DNA from: Propionivibrio dicarboxylicus
Lineage (GTDB): Bacteria; Pseudomonadota; Gammaproteobacteria; Burkholderiales; Rhodocyclaceae
Length of the DNA: 64,000 bases
Direction: 5' to 3'
Assembly: GCF_900099695.1 (NCBI RefSeq)
Contig: NZ_FNCY01000001.1
Location: forward strand, 558,001-622,000
The translations under genes were made by a program, and so were the position numbers. Shown in pieces: positions 50,902-59,699 of this stretch. Position 1 is the first letter of the stretch. Every line of letters begins with the position of its first letter. Below the pieces are notes generated by a model. That model had not been told where the DNA came from, did no database searches, and saw only the letters and a list, made by a program, of their open reading frames with translations.

Positions 50902-51682
50902 TGTCCTCGCTGGCCTTGCGGAAACGATGCGTGAAGGTCGGGTCGTAGAGCTTGGAGCGCACCAGGCTTTCCCAGTCGGCGGAGCCGAGCGTCGGGCTGG
51001 CGACGATCATCGCCTGGCTGCCGATTTTTTCGTCCTGGCACTTGCGCTTGATGTCGGCGAGCGTGCCGCGCACGATCTTTTCCAGGCCCGGCCAGCTGGC
51101 CTTCTGCACGACGAGGATCGGCGCGTCCTCGCGCCAGCCGGCCTCGCGCAGCGCCGCCTGGACTTCGTGCAGCAGCGTGATCGAAAGATAGATGCAGAGC
51201 GTGCAGTGGTGGCGCGCCAGCGAGACGAGGTCTTCGCCTTCGGGCATTGGCGTGCGGCCGGCCGTGCGCGTCAGGATGACGGTCTGCGTGACTTCCGGCA
51301 GCGTCAGCGATTCGCCGGCGGCGGCCATCGACGCCATCGCCGACGAGACGCCGGGGACCACGGCCCACTCGATGCCGGCGGCGGTGAGCGGACGGGTCAT
51401 TTCGATCAGCGCGCCGTAGAGGCCGGGATCGCCGGTCTGCAGGCGCACGACGATGGCATTGCGGCTGGCCTGGTCGATGACCCAGGCGACCATTTCTTCG
51501 AGCGTCATGTCCTTGGAGTCGCGGATGACGCAGCCTTCGGGCGCGTACATCGTTGCGGCCTGGTCGACGAGCGAACCCGCGTAGAGGATCGCGCCGGCCT
51601 GTTCGAGCAGTTTGCGGCCCTTGACGGTGATGAGATCGGGATCGCCGGGACCGGCGCCGATGAACCAGACCTTACCGGCCAT
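50888..51682 (-). CDS. cobM: Precorrin-4 / cobalt-precorrin-4 C11-methyltransferase
   Basis: 264 residues from ATG 51682 (AGGTACT upstream). CbiF/CobM family: VWFIGAGPGDPDLITVKG, YAGSLVD, RLQTGDPGLYGALIE, VVPGVSSAMASMAAAGESLTLPE in parts, LTRTAGRTPMPEGE. Methylates C11. Overlaps cbiX by 14 bases. Confidence 0.94.
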   Translation of the reverse strand: MAGKVWFIGAGPGDPDLITVKGRKLLEQAGAILYAGSLVDQAATMYAPEGCVIRDSKDMTLEEMVAWVIDQASRNAIVVRLQTGDPGLYGALIEMTRPLTAAGIEWAVVPGVSSAMASMAAAGESLTLPEVTQTVILTRTAGRTPMPEGEDLVSLARHHCTLCIYLSITLLHEVQAALREAGWREDAPILVVQKASWPGLEKIVRGTLADIKRKCQDEKIGSQAMIVASPTLGSADWESLVRSKLYDPTFTHRFRKASEDNGND

Positions 51683-51718
51683 GGCAGTACCTCGCAAAAA
51701 AGAAAATCAAATCAGCAT

Positions 51719-52567
51719 TCATGAAAGCGCTCCCGTTTCGAGAAGCGCGACGAGTTCGCGCTGCGAGCGCGGCAGCGGCGTTGCCGCCAGCAGGCCGCGG
51801 GCGACCAGCGCCCGGTGCAGGGCGATGACCTGCGGCGACGGCAGTCCGGCGGCCTTGAGATCGTCCTCGCGCGCCGGCATCGCCGCGCTGGCGAACGAGG
51901 CGGTGCAGCGGCCGCGCGCCATCAGGTGGATGTCGTCGGCCCAGCGGTAGGCGAAGTCGATGTCATGCGTGGCGAGCAGCAGCGTGATTCCTTTGGCATG
52001 AAGCCCGTTGAGCGCCGAGAGGAGTTCCTCGCGCATGGCGTTGTCGAGACCGGCCATCGGCTCGTCGAGGATCAGCAGCTTGGGTTCCATGGCCAGCACG
52101 CCGGCGATGCAGACGCGTTTTTTCTGTCCGAAGGAAAGGTTATGCACGGCCTTGTCGGCGGCATGGGCGAGGCCGACGGCATCGAGTGCCGCGTCGACGC
52201 GCTGGCGTACCGTATCGGTATCGAGGCCAAGATTGAGCGGGCCGAAGGAGACGTCTTCGCGCACGCTGGCGGAAAAGAGTTGCCGGTCGGGGTTCTGGAA
52301 GACGAGGCCGATGTCGGTGCGCAGGCGGCGCAGGCCGGCGCGGCTGTAGTCGACGGGCGTGCCGGCGTAGCGTACGACGCCGCCCTGCGGCTGGAGCAGG
52401 CCGTTGGCATGCTGGAAGAGCGTCGTCTTGCCGGCGCCGTTGGCACCGAGCAGCGCGTTGCGGCTGCCGGCGCGGATGCCGAGCGAACAGCCGTCGAGGC
52501 CGATACTGCCGTCCGGATAACGATAGGCCACCTGCTCGAACTGCAGCAGGACGTCGTTGAAGCTCAT
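51719..52567 (-). CDS. cbiO: Cobalt ECF/ABC transporter ATPase
   Basis: 282 residues. Walker A LGANGAGKTTLFQ (~38-50), Q-loop VFQNPDRQLF, signature LSFGQKKRVCIAG, Walker B LLILDEPMAGLD, switch ATHDIDFA. Powers the CbiMNQO cobalt importer. Overlaps cbiQ by four bases. Confidence 0.95.
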   Translation of the reverse strand: MSFNDVLLQFEQVAYRYPDGSIGLDGCSLGIRAGSRNALLGANGAGKTTLFQHANGLLQPQGGVVRYAGTPVDYSRAGLRRLRTDIGLVFQNPDRQLFSASVREDVSFGPLNLGLDTDTVRQRVDAALDAVGLAHAADKAVHNLSFGQKKRVCIAGVLAMEPKLLILDEPMAGLDNAMREELLSALNGLHAKGITLLLATHDIDFAYRWADDIHLMARGRCTASFASAAMPAREDDLKAAGLPSPQVIALHRALVARGLLAATPLPRSQRELVALLETGALS

Positions 52568-53304
52568 AGGAGAGTCGCTCCGAGAATCAGGATGCTGCCG
52601 GCCAGCGCGGCGATCGCGAGATCGCGGCGGGTATCGGCGAAGGTCGGTTCGATGAAGCGCAGCGGCCCGTCGTTGTTGCGGGCGAGTGCGGCGATATGCA
52701 GGTCATGCGCGCGCGACCAGACCTGGATCGCCAGGTTGGCGGTCAGTTGGCCGAGCGAACGCAGCGCGAGTCGTGGAGTGGCATAGCCGAGACGGGCGGC
52801 CTGTGCGGTCAGCGTGTCGTGCAGCGCTTCGGAGAAAACGAAGAGCATGCGATAGCAGACGACCATCAGTTCGAGCAGCACATCGGGAAAGCGCAGGCGG
52901 CGCATCAGCGCGATCAGGTCGATCAGCGGCGTCGTCAGCACCAGGAAAAGGAGCGCCGCCAGCGCCGCACCCGAGCGCGCGACGAGGCGGAAGAAGGGCG
53001 CGCTGCCTTCGGGCAGCCATTGCAGCGTCAGGCTGCCGCTGGCGTCAAGCGCCGGCGAGACCAGCAGGCTCAGGCTGCCGATGAGCAGGAAGCCGAGCGC
53101 CGGAGCGGCGACGCGTGCGAGTCGCGCACAGCCGATACCGGCGCCGAGCAGCGTCGTGGCGACCAGCGCAAGTGCGACGACCGCCGCCGTCGTCGGTGTT
53201 GCCGCGGCGAACGAAGCAATGAGACCGCTGAGCGCGAACAGGCCTTTGGCGGCCGGGGAGATGCTGCGCCAGCGATTGGTGTAGGCCGACTGCTCAATCA
53301 GCAC
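52564..53304 (-). CDS. cbiQ: Cobalt ECF transporter transmembrane component
   Basis: 246 residues with about six hydrophobic segments. MRRLRFPDVLLELMVVCYRML and the AxRxGY-like QAARLGYATPR coupling segment are typical of CbiQ. Start lies 11 bases inside the end of cbiN. Confidence 0.93.
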   Translation of the reverse strand: MLIEQSAYTNRWRSISPAAKGLFALSGLIASFAAATPTTAAVVALALVATTLLGAGIGCARLARVAAPALGFLLIGSLSLLVSPALDASGSLTLQWLPEGSAPFFRLVARSGAALAALLFLVLTTPLIDLIALMRRLRFPDVLLELMVVCYRMLFVFSEALHDTLTAQAARLGYATPRLALRSLGQLTANLAIQVWSRAHDLHIAALARNNDGPLRFIEPTFADTRRDLAIAALAGSILILGATLL

Positions 53305-53665
53305 TGCGTTCGTTCTCCGGAGCGGTCGGCGTGGCGGCGTTCTTCTCGGCCTCGCGGCGGAATTTTTCGCGCGTCACCGAGACGCCAAGGTAATAACCGA
53401 TGACGCCGGCGCCGATCGCCGCCTGCAGTGCGAAAAGCAGCGAAGCAATCTCGTTGCTGGCGGGTTCGATGATCGGCGAGAACCACGGCTTGTAGTCGGG
53501 GTTGATGCTGCCGATCATGTTCTTGGCTTTGTCGTCGGCGCCGGTGAAGATTTCGGCGGCCTCGCTGCCCGGCGTCGCCTCTGGCTTCTGCACGAGCCAC
53601 AGCGGCAGCGCCGAGAGCAGCACGACGCCGAGGATCAGCAGCAGGTTGACCGGGCGTTTCTTCAT
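53294..53665 (-). CDS. cbiN: Cobalt transport protein CbiN
   Basis: 123 residues. Two membrane helices ([19 protein letters not shown] and [18 protein letters not shown]) around a periplasmic loop with [12 protein letters not shown] and [16 protein letters not shown]. CbiN stimulates cobalt loading of CbiM. Overlaps cbiM by four bases. Confidence 0.93.
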   Translation of the reverse strand: MKKRPVNLLLILGVVLLSALPLWLVQKPEATPGSEAAEIFTGADDKAKNMIGSINPDYKPWFSPIIEPASNEIASLLFALQAAIGAGVIGYYLGVSVTREKFRREAEKNAATPTAPENERSAD

Positions 53666-54342
53666 TGCGCGCGGACTTCCAGGTCGGTCGACAGCTTGAG
53701 GCTGCGCAACTCCTGGGCATTGAAGCGGGCCAGCGCGTTGAAGACGAGGACGGTCAGCAGGCCTTCGCTGATCGCCAGCGGGATCTGCGTGATGGCGAAG
53801 ATGCCGGCGAACTTGGCGAGCGAAACGGCAAAGCCGCCGGTCGCGTCGGGGAAGGCCCAGGCGAGCTGGACCGAGGTCGTGACGTAGGTGGCGAGGTCGG
53901 ACAGGCAGGCGGCGAGGAAGACGCTGAGCGCCAACGACAGGCGCAGGCCACGGGCGACGCGGAAGATGCCGGCGGCGACGAAGGGGCCGACGATGGCCAT
54001 CGAGAAGACGTTGGCGCCGAGCGTCGTCAGGCCGCCATGGGCGAGCAGCAGCGCCTGGAAGAGCAGCACGACGAGGCCGATCGGCGCCATCACGGCAGGA
54101 CCGAAGAGCAGTGCGCCGAGGCCGGTGCCGGTGGGGTGCGAGCAGCTGCCGGTGACCGAGGGCAGCTTCAGGGCCGAGAGAATGAAGGTGAAGGCGGCGG
54201 CGACGCCGAGCAGCATGCGCTGTTCGGGGTTGTCACGGAAGCGCTTGCGCACGGCATGGATCCCGTAGGCGACGAAAGGGGCCGAGGCGGCGGTCCAGCC
54301 GAGGGCATGCTCGACGGGGAGATAGCCTTCCATGATATGCAT
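53662..54342 (-). CDS. cbiM: Cobalt ECF transporter substrate-binding component
   Basis: 226 residues. Metal-binding N-terminus MHIMEGYLP, then [22 protein letters not shown] in two pieces, [17 protein letters not shown]. Seven hydrophobic segments. First gene of the riboswitch-led cobalt/cobalamin operon. Ribosome site GAGG before ATG. Confidence 0.95.
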   Translation of the reverse strand: MHIMEGYLPVEHALGWTAASAPFVAYGIHAVRKRFRDNPEQRMLLGVAAAFTFILSALKLPSVTGSCSHPTGTGLGALLFGPAVMAPIGLVVLLFQALLLAHGGLTTLGANVFSMAIVGPFVAAGIFRVARGLRLSLALSVFLAACLSDLATYVTTSVQLAWAFPDATGGFAVSLAKFAGIFAITQIPLAISEGLLTVLVFNALARFNAQELRSLKLSTDLEVRAQ

Positions 54343-54509
54343 GATTCACCTCTGATTCCGAAAGCGACGCGACAACTATGACAACGGTCTCGGAAAAAGG
54401 GGAGTCGATCGGAGGATGGGCTGCCGGTCCTCGGTAGACGGAGGACCATTGAAGCGCGGCAACGAATCGTCAGAACCTCACCCCTCACCCCGAGGATTGG
54501 CACCACATT

Positions 54510-54696
54510 CATTCCAGGCCGGTCTTCTGGCTTGCCGTCTTCCTCCTCCGGCGCCTTCCCATGCGATTGTGTCGCACAGTGGCATCGTGCCGGATTCGTC
54601 AGGCCTACAGCAGCGGGGGGCTGCGTCGGAATTACCGCGCACGGCGGAGTCACCGACTTCCCGTTTCACCCGTCCCCCGGAGGGAACAAGGAACCT
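54510..54696 (-). promoter_or_regulatory. Cobalamin riboswitch of the cbiMNQO-cob operon
   Basis: Minus-strand leader with the expected order: GGTTCCTT, GGGTGAAACGGGAA, GGTAATTCCGACGC, CCCGCTGCTGTAGGC, TGCCACTGTG, GGGAAGGCGCC and the B12 box AAGCCAGAAGACC. It lies about 170 bases before cbiM. B12 binding should shut down cobalt uptake and synthesis. Confidence 0.92.
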
Positions 54697-54814
54697 GAAA
54701 TTCGCGCCCATTTTACGCCAAGGACGCAGTGAATGAAAACTGCGGGTTTCCACAAGCCAAGACCTTGTTTTTGTTCAGGACTCGGCTGCAGAAACCGCGT
54801 TGGTCGCGGGGCTT

Positions 54815-55858
54815 TTAGCCCTTGTCGGAGACGCCGGCCGACTCGAAACTGGCCATTTCGTTGAGGAAATTGACGGCCGCCAGCACCAGCGGATAGGCGA
54901 GCGCGGCGCCGGTGCCTTCGCCGAGACGCAGGCCCAGGTTGATCAGCGGCGCTACCTGCATCGCCGCGAGTTGGGCGCGGTGGCCGGGTTCGGCCGAGTG
55001 GTGGCAGAAGATGCAGTAGTCGGTGAAATGCGGGGCCAGCTTGGCGGCGACGAGCGCGGCCGAGCTGACGATGAAGCCGTCGATCAGCAGGACCATGCCG
55101 GCCTGCGCGGCGGCCAGCATGGCGCCGGCCATCATGGCGATCTCGTAGCCGCCGAACTCGGTCAGCGCGGCGAGCGGTTCGGTGATGCGTCCGGTGCGCG
55201 CCAGAGCCTGGTCGAGCAGCGCGCGCTTGCGTTGCAGGCCGGCGTCGTCGAGACCGGTGCCACGGCCGATGCACTCGGTGAGCGGGACACCGGTCAGGCA
55301 GTGGGTGATGAGCGAGGCCGAGGCGGTGTTGCCGATGCCCATCTCGCCGAAGCCGATGACGTTGCAACCCTCGGCGGCGAGTTTGCGGACGAGCGCCGCG
55401 CCGCGTTCGAGCGCAGCGTCGCACTCGGCGTCGGTCATCGCCGGTTCCTCGATGTAGTTGCGCGTACTCGCTGCGATCTTGGCGTCGACGAGGCCGTCAC
55501 GAACACCAAAATCATGGGCGACGCCGGCGTCGACGATGGTCAGGCCGATACCGTTCTGGCGCGCGAAGACGTTGATGCCGGCGCCGCCGGCGAGGAAATT
55601 CTCGACCATCTGCCACGTCACTTCCTGCGGATAGGCGGAGACGCCGGCCTTGGCGGCGCCGTGGTCGCCGGCGAAGACGAGGATCTGCGGATGCGCGAGC
55701 CGGGGCGTCGCGGTTTGCTGGATCAGGCCGATCTGCAGCGCCATCGCTTCGAGTTGTCCGAGGGCGCCGAGCGGCTTGGTCTTGCGGTCGATCTTGTGCT
55801 GCAGCGTGACGGCGAGTGCACGGTCGGGGGCGGCGAGCGAGAATAAGGGGGAAGTCAT
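54815..55858 (-). CDS. cobT: Nicotinate-nucleotide--dimethylbenzimidazole phosphoribosyltransferase
   Basis: 347 residues from ATG 55858. Activates the lower ligand as alpha-ribazole phosphate. [63 protein letters not shown] and a C-terminal Glu in GEGTGAAL fit CobT. Third gene after the second B12 riboswitch, 26 bases after cbpB. Confidence 0.95.
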   Translation of the reverse strand: MTSPLFSLAAPDRALAVTLQHKIDRKTKPLGALGQLEAMALQIGLIQQTATPRLAHPQILVFAGDHGAAKAGVSAYPQEVTWQMVENFLAGGAGINVFARQNGIGLTIVDAGVAHDFGVRDGLVDAKIAASTRNYIEEPAMTDAECDAALERGAALVRKLAAEGCNVIGFGEMGIGNTASASLITHCLTGVPLTECIGRGTGLDDAGLQRKRALLDQALARTGRITEPLAALTEFGGYEIAMMAGAMLAAAQAGMVLLIDGFIVSSAALVAAKLAPHFTDYCIFCHHSAEPGHRAQLAAMQVAPLINLGLRLGEGTGAALAYPLVLAAVNFLNEMASFESAGVSDKG

Positions 55859-55884
55859 GATGATGGAATCCTGAGGAATGCGGG

Positions 55885-57261
55885 TTATCCGAAATGGCTG
55901 AAGACGGTTTCGGTGGCGTCGTCCCAACCGTCCCAGAGAAAATCGTCGGCGCTGCCGTCGGCGATCAGGCGCAGCGCGTAACGGACCTGCGCCTTGTAGA
56001 AGTCGCAGAAGGCGCCGGTGCGGTCCATGCCGCCGTTCATTTCGTGCGCTTCGGCCGGGCAGGGCGAACCGCAGAAGTGCCGGATCGGACAGTCGTTGCA
56101 CGGTGCGAAGGTATCGACGTCGCGCGCGGTGACGCTGCGGAACGCTTCCGAGGCGAGTGCCGTCGTGATGCCGTGATCATCGAACAGGTTGCCGCCGTTG
56201 AAGCGCGGCAGGCCGATGAATTCGCTGCACGGATAGAGACTGCCGTCGGCCGCCAGTGCGAAGAAGGCGCGGCCGCCGCCGCAGGGCGAGAGGTCGCACA
56301 TCAGCCGGCGCGCCGTCGGTGCGAGGATGCCGATGAGGATGTTGGCGAAATTGGCGACGACGAGCTTGCGGCCGGTCTGACGGAACAGTTCGTGCGAGCG
56401 TTCGAGTGCGGCGATGAAGGCGCGAGCCATCGTCGCATCGTCAGGTTTCACGGTTCGTGCGTCGGGCAGCGTGCAGCGCAATGCATTGAGCATGCAGGTC
56501 GGCACTTCGGCGGCGTGGAACAGATCGACGAGTGCGTTGAGATGCGGCAGGTTTTCCGTCGTGCAGGTGGCGATTACGCTCCAGGAACCGTAGCCGCGCA
56601 GGCGCGCCATCGCATCCAGTACTTTGTCATGAACGCTCTTGCCGGCCCAGGTCTTGCGCGTGGCGTCGGTGATGCCGGCGAGCGGCCCGTCGAGCGAGAG
56701 GCCGATGCTGGCGTTGCGCGCCGTCAGGAATTCGACGGCGCTGTCATCGAGCAGGGTGGCGTTGGTCTGCAGGCCGAAGTCGAAATCGGCGCCAAAGGCG
56801 TCGATCGCGGCGAAGACGGCGTCGCGGTTCATCAGCGGCTCGGCGCCGTGGAAGATCGCTCGCGGCAGGCGGCCCGGCGGCATCACCGTGCGGAAATAGT
56901 CGCGCAGGCGCTCAAGCGCGGCGAGCAAGCGCTCGGTCGTCATGCGCTGGCCGTCGCGTCGTTGCGCACGCGGCAGATAGCAGTAGCTGCAATCGAGGTT
57001 GCAACGCTCGGTCGGGTTCAGGTAGACGCCGGAGGGCGTCAGGCCAAAACGCAGCGCCTGCATTTCGGCGGCGAAGTCGTCGGCCTGGTCGCGCCAGGCC
57101 TGCATCATCGGCAGGTGATCGGCGGTCGCGGCGTCGAGTTGGTGTTTGTCCACCAGCATCCAGAACGCCGATTCCGGCTCGATGACCGCGGCATAGCTGT
57201 CGTGTTCGATGTCGACGGCCAATAGCGGGCCGGCGGCCCGCGTCAGTTCGGCGACTTTCAT
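55885..57261 (-). CDS. cbpB: Peptide-modifying radical SAM/SPASM enzyme, CbpB type
   Basis: 458 residues. Radical SAM cluster C87-x3-C91-x2-C94 ([13 protein letters not shown]), [16 protein letters not shown]-terminal SPASM-like region with many Cys ([46 protein letters not shown]) for two auxiliary Fe-S clusters. Start ATG directly follows the stop of a 49-residue peptide gene. Architecture matches peptide-maturing enzymes related to anaerobic sulfatase maturases, and context (B12 riboswitch, precursor) matches the CbpA/CbpB pair defined by comparative genomics. The modification made is unknown. Confidence 0.88.
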   Translation of the reverse strand: MKVAELTRAAGPLLAVDIEHDSYAAVIEPESAFWMLVDKHQLDAATADHLPMMQAWRDQADDFAAEMQALRFGLTPSGVYLNPTERCNLDCSYCYLPRAQRRDGQRMTTERLLAALERLRDYFRTVMPPGRLPRAIFHGAEPLMNRDAVFAAIDAFGADFDFGLQTNATLLDDSAVEFLTARNASIGLSLDGPLAGITDATRKTWAGKSVHDKVLDAMARLRGYGSWSVIATCTTENLPHLNALVDLFHAAEVPTCMLNALRCTLPDARTVKPDDATMARAFIAALERSHELFRQTGRKLVVANFANILIGILAPTARRLMCDLSPCGGGRAFFALAADGSLYPCSEFIGLPRFNGGNLFDDHGITTALASEAFRSVTARDVDTFAPCNDCPIRHFCGSPCPAEAHEMNGGMDRTGAFCDFYKAQVRYALRLIADGSADDFLWDGWDDATETVFSHFG

Positions 57262-57411
57262 TTACTTGGCCGCTCTCCGGTCCATCAGCACGTAATGCGA
57301 CAGGCCGATGCCATCGGGATGGCAACGCTTGCGCATGGCGATGCTCGCGACGGGGGCGGTCGGTTGGGTGGCGGCCTGGGTGGCCGGTTGGGCGGGCTGT
57401 TGTGGCGACAT
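57262..57411 (-). CDS. cbpA: Modified-peptide precursor, CbpA type
   Basis: 49 residues, start ATG 57411 with GAGAGG upstream, stop TAA immediately followed by the cbpB ATG. The N-terminal half is a Pro/Gln/Ala/Thr-rich leader (MSPQQPAQPATQAATQ), the C-terminal half is a compact core RCHPDGIGLSHYVLMDRR with one Cys and two His, good metal ligands. It is the only gene between the B12 riboswitch and the radical SAM enzyme. It should be a ribosomally made, post-translationally modified peptide. A different frame over the same bases is a shadow. Confidence 0.85.
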   Translation of the reverse strand: MSPQQPAQPATQAATQPTAPVASIAMRKRCHPDGIGLSHYVLMDRRAAK

Positions 57412-57507
57412 GATCCTCTCCTCGGGACAGTGCATGAGTCATCAGGACAAGAGGCGTGCAGGCGCACGGCGATGGCCGGCGCGGATGCGGCTTCTTGCTT
57501 GTTCTGC

Positions 57508-57675
57508 ACGGTTCGAGACGTCTTCTGGCTCCCGGATCAACCGAACTGCTGCGCCTTCCCGGAGGATGTCCCCCAGTGGCTGGTCGTGCGACCGTGCAGC
57601 ATTCGTCCCCGGATACAGCGGCGGGCCCGCCACGGATTTTCACCGTGTTCCGTTTCGTCGAACCGAACGGAACGC
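57508..57675 (-). promoter_or_regulatory. Cobalamin riboswitch of the cbpA-cbpB-cobT operon
   Basis: P1 stem CGGTTCG (57665-57659) with CGAACCG (57515-57509) on the minus strand. Inside: GGTGAAAATCCGTGG, CGGGCCCGCCGCTGTATCC, AGCCACTGGGGGA, CGGGAAGGCGC and B12 box GAGCCAGAAGACG. It starts 18 bases after the cobD stop and ends about 100 bases before cbpA. Confidence 0.92.
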
Positions 57676-57692
57676 GAATTATCCCGTTGTTG

Positions 57693-58694
57693 TCAGGACA
57701 GCGTCAAGGCGGCGGCGGTCAGCTGCGCCAGCGCGGCGTCGAGCCGTTCCCATTCGCTTTCGTTGCCGGGCAGGCCGAAACGGATCAGTCCGTGCGCGTC
57801 GAAACGTCGCACGAGGATGGCATGGCGGGCGAAATGCTCGGCAAGCGCGCTGGCCTGTGCCGTCTTGACGGTGCAGAACAGGGCCGTGCGCTGAACCTCG
57901 CCCAGTGGTGCGAGCGCCTGTTCGAGGCGGATGGAGGCAGTTTCAAGGCGTTGCCGCGCGCCGTCCTGCCAGGCGGTGTCGGCGAGTGCGTGGCGGGCGA
58001 CGAAGCGCGCCGGGTGGGAGAGCGGCCAGGGGCCGAGTTTTTCGCGCAGGGCATCGAGTTTCTCGGCGACACCGAAGACGAAGCCGACGCGGGCACCGGC
58101 GAGGCCGAAGAACTTGCCGAGCGAGCGCAGCACGATCAGGTTCGGCGCGGCCTCGCTGCCGGCGAGATCGACGACGTTGTCCTGCGGACTGGCGTCGCCG
58201 AAGGCTTCGTCGACGATCAGCCAGCCGCCGCGCCGCCGCAACTGTTCGGCAGCGTCGACAACGGCATCGCGCGGTGTTGCGTTGCCGGTTGGGTTGTTCG
58301 GGTTGCAGATCAGGACCAAGGGCGTCGCCGCCGCGAGGGCGCGGGCGAGCGTCGGCAGTCGCCGCACGCGATGGCCGGCGCGTTCCCAGGCGTGCGGATG
58401 TTCTTCGTAGATCGGCGCGACGCAGGCGATGACTTGCGGGGCGAAAAACAGCGGCAGCGTCTGGATCGCCGCCTGCGACCCGGACAGCGCGAGCAGACGG
58501 TCGTTGCCATAGTAGGCGGCGGCCGTGGTTTCGAGTCCGTCGTTGTCTTCGGGGAGGCGGTTCCAGCAGGCCGGATCGATCGCCGGGATCGGGTAGGTTT
58601 CGGGATTGATGCCGGTCGACAGGTCGACCCAGCGCTCGACCGGGATGTTGTGTGCCTGGGCCGCGGCCAGCAGGCGTCCACCATGTTCAAGCAC
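57693..58694 (-). CDS. cobD: Threonine-phosphate decarboxylase (aminopropanol linker synthesis)
   Basis: 333 residues from GTG 58694, which overlaps the cbiB stop; the frame upstream is not protein-like. PLP-dependent class I/II aminotransferase fold: LSTGINPETYP, ALSGSQAAIQTLP, CNPNNPTGNATP, IVDEAFGD and PLP Lys in LRSLGKFFGLAGARVGF. Also named cobC in Pseudomonas-type nomenclature. Supplies aminopropanol phosphate for CbiB. Confidence 0.92.
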   Translation of the reverse strand: MLEHGGRLLAAAQAHNIPVERWVDLSTGINPETYPIPAIDPACWNRLPEDNDGLETTAAAYYGNDRLLALSGSQAAIQTLPLFFAPQVIACVAPIYEEHPHAWERAGHRVRRLPTLARALAAATPLVLICNPNNPTGNATPRDAVVDAAEQLRRRGGWLIVDEAFGDASPQDNVVDLAGSEAAPNLIVLRSLGKFFGLAGARVGFVFGVAEKLDALREKLGPWPLSHPARFVARHALADTAWQDGARQRLETASIRLEQALAPLGEVQRTALFCTVKTAQASALAEHFARHAILVRRFDAHGLIRFGLPGNESEWERLDAALAQLTAAALTLS

Positions 58695-59643
58695 AGGCGG
58701 CTCCCAACAGGAGGTAAATGACGAGCCACAGCGCCAGGCTGCGACGCACCAGCGCCAGCGCGCGCGGGATGTCCTCGCCGCGGGCGGGGCGACCTTCGCC
58801 AAGCACCGGGCGTTCTTCCAGCTGGCCGTGGTAGATCGCGGCGCCGCCGAGCGCGAGGCCGAGGCTGCCGGCGCCGGACGACATCACCGGTCCGGCGTTA
58901 GGGCTGTCCCAGATCGGCGCCTGCGCACGCCAGCAGCGCAGGGCGCGGGCGGTCTGTCCCATCAGCGCGTAGGAGAGCGCGGTCAGGCGTGCCGGGAAAT
59001 AGTTGAGCGCGTCGTCAAGGCGGGCGGCGACGCGACCGAATTCGAGGAAGCGTGGGGTACGGTAGCCCCACATCGCGTCAAGCGTGTTGGCCAGGCGGAA
59101 GAGTACGGCGCCGGCGCCGCCGAAGAGCATGAACCAGAAGAGCGCGCCGAAGATCGCGTCGTTGCCGTTCTCGAGTGTCGATTCGATGCAGGCCTTGGCG
59201 ACGCCTGATTCGTCCAGTTGCTCGGTGTTGCGCGAGACGATCCAGCCGACGTGCTGGCGGGCGCTGGCGAGGTCGCCGGCGGCGAGGTCGGCGCCGACGT
59301 GTTCGGCGTGTTCGTGCAGGGCGCGGCCGCCGAGGGCGAGATAGAGCAGTGCGACATCGGTCAGCCAGCCGATGAAATCGTAACGTTTGGCCCAGACGGC
59401 GAGGGCGACCCAAGGCAGGACGACGAGCATCCAGGCAAGGGCGCCGCGCAGGATGCGGGCCCGGCCGCCATTCAGCCGGTGTTCGACGGCGCTCGCCAGG
59501 TTTCCGAAGCCGACCAGCGGATGTGCGTGCCGCATTTCGCCGAGCAGGCGGTCAAGGACCACCGCCGCGAGCGCCGCGAGGGGCAGCCACAGCGTCGATG
59601 GAACGCCCGCGAACGGCAGGTCGAGTGAAAACGGGGCAAGCAT
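58687..59643 (-). CDS. cbiB: Adenosylcobinamide-phosphate synthase
   Basis: 318 residues, integral membrane protein (CobD/CbiB). LDRLLGEMRHAHPLVGFG, then VSRNTEQLDESGVAKACIES, NGNDAIFGALFWFMLFGGAGA split between helices and AQAPIWDSPNAGPVMSSGAG are typical. It attaches the aminopropanol linker to adenosylcobyric acid. Divergent from cobQ with 56 bases between. Confidence 0.94.
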   Translation of the reverse strand: MLAPFSLDLPFAGVPSTLWLPLAALAAVVLDRLLGEMRHAHPLVGFGNLASAVEHRLNGGRARILRGALAWMLVVLPWVALAVWAKRYDFIGWLTDVALLYLALGGRALHEHAEHVGADLAAGDLASARQHVGWIVSRNTEQLDESGVAKACIESTLENGNDAIFGALFWFMLFGGAGAVLFRLANTLDAMWGYRTPRFLEFGRVAARLDDALNYFPARLTALSYALMGQTARALRCWRAQAPIWDSPNAGPVMSSGAGSLGLALGGAAIYHGQLEERPVLGEGRPARGEDIPRALALVRRSLALWLVIYLLLGAACA

Positions 59644-59699
59644 GAGAGAATGGCGGAAAAGGACGCAATTCTACGACTTACCTTGAAAATCCGCTAACC

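Noticed and set aside
41632-53403. Numerous + strand frames of 150-550 codons opposite the cobalamin operon
   Set aside because: All lie opposite well-supported cob/cbi genes and have shadow composition.
54720-54800. Possible terminator after cobT (ACAAG...CTTGT with T run)
   Set aside because: Only a five-base-pair stem; too weak to call as a feature.
57285-57509. 74-codon minus-strand frame overlapping cbpA
   Set aside because: Reads through the riboswitch end and has no ribosome site; the other frame gives the peptide with a proper site and spacing to cbpB.
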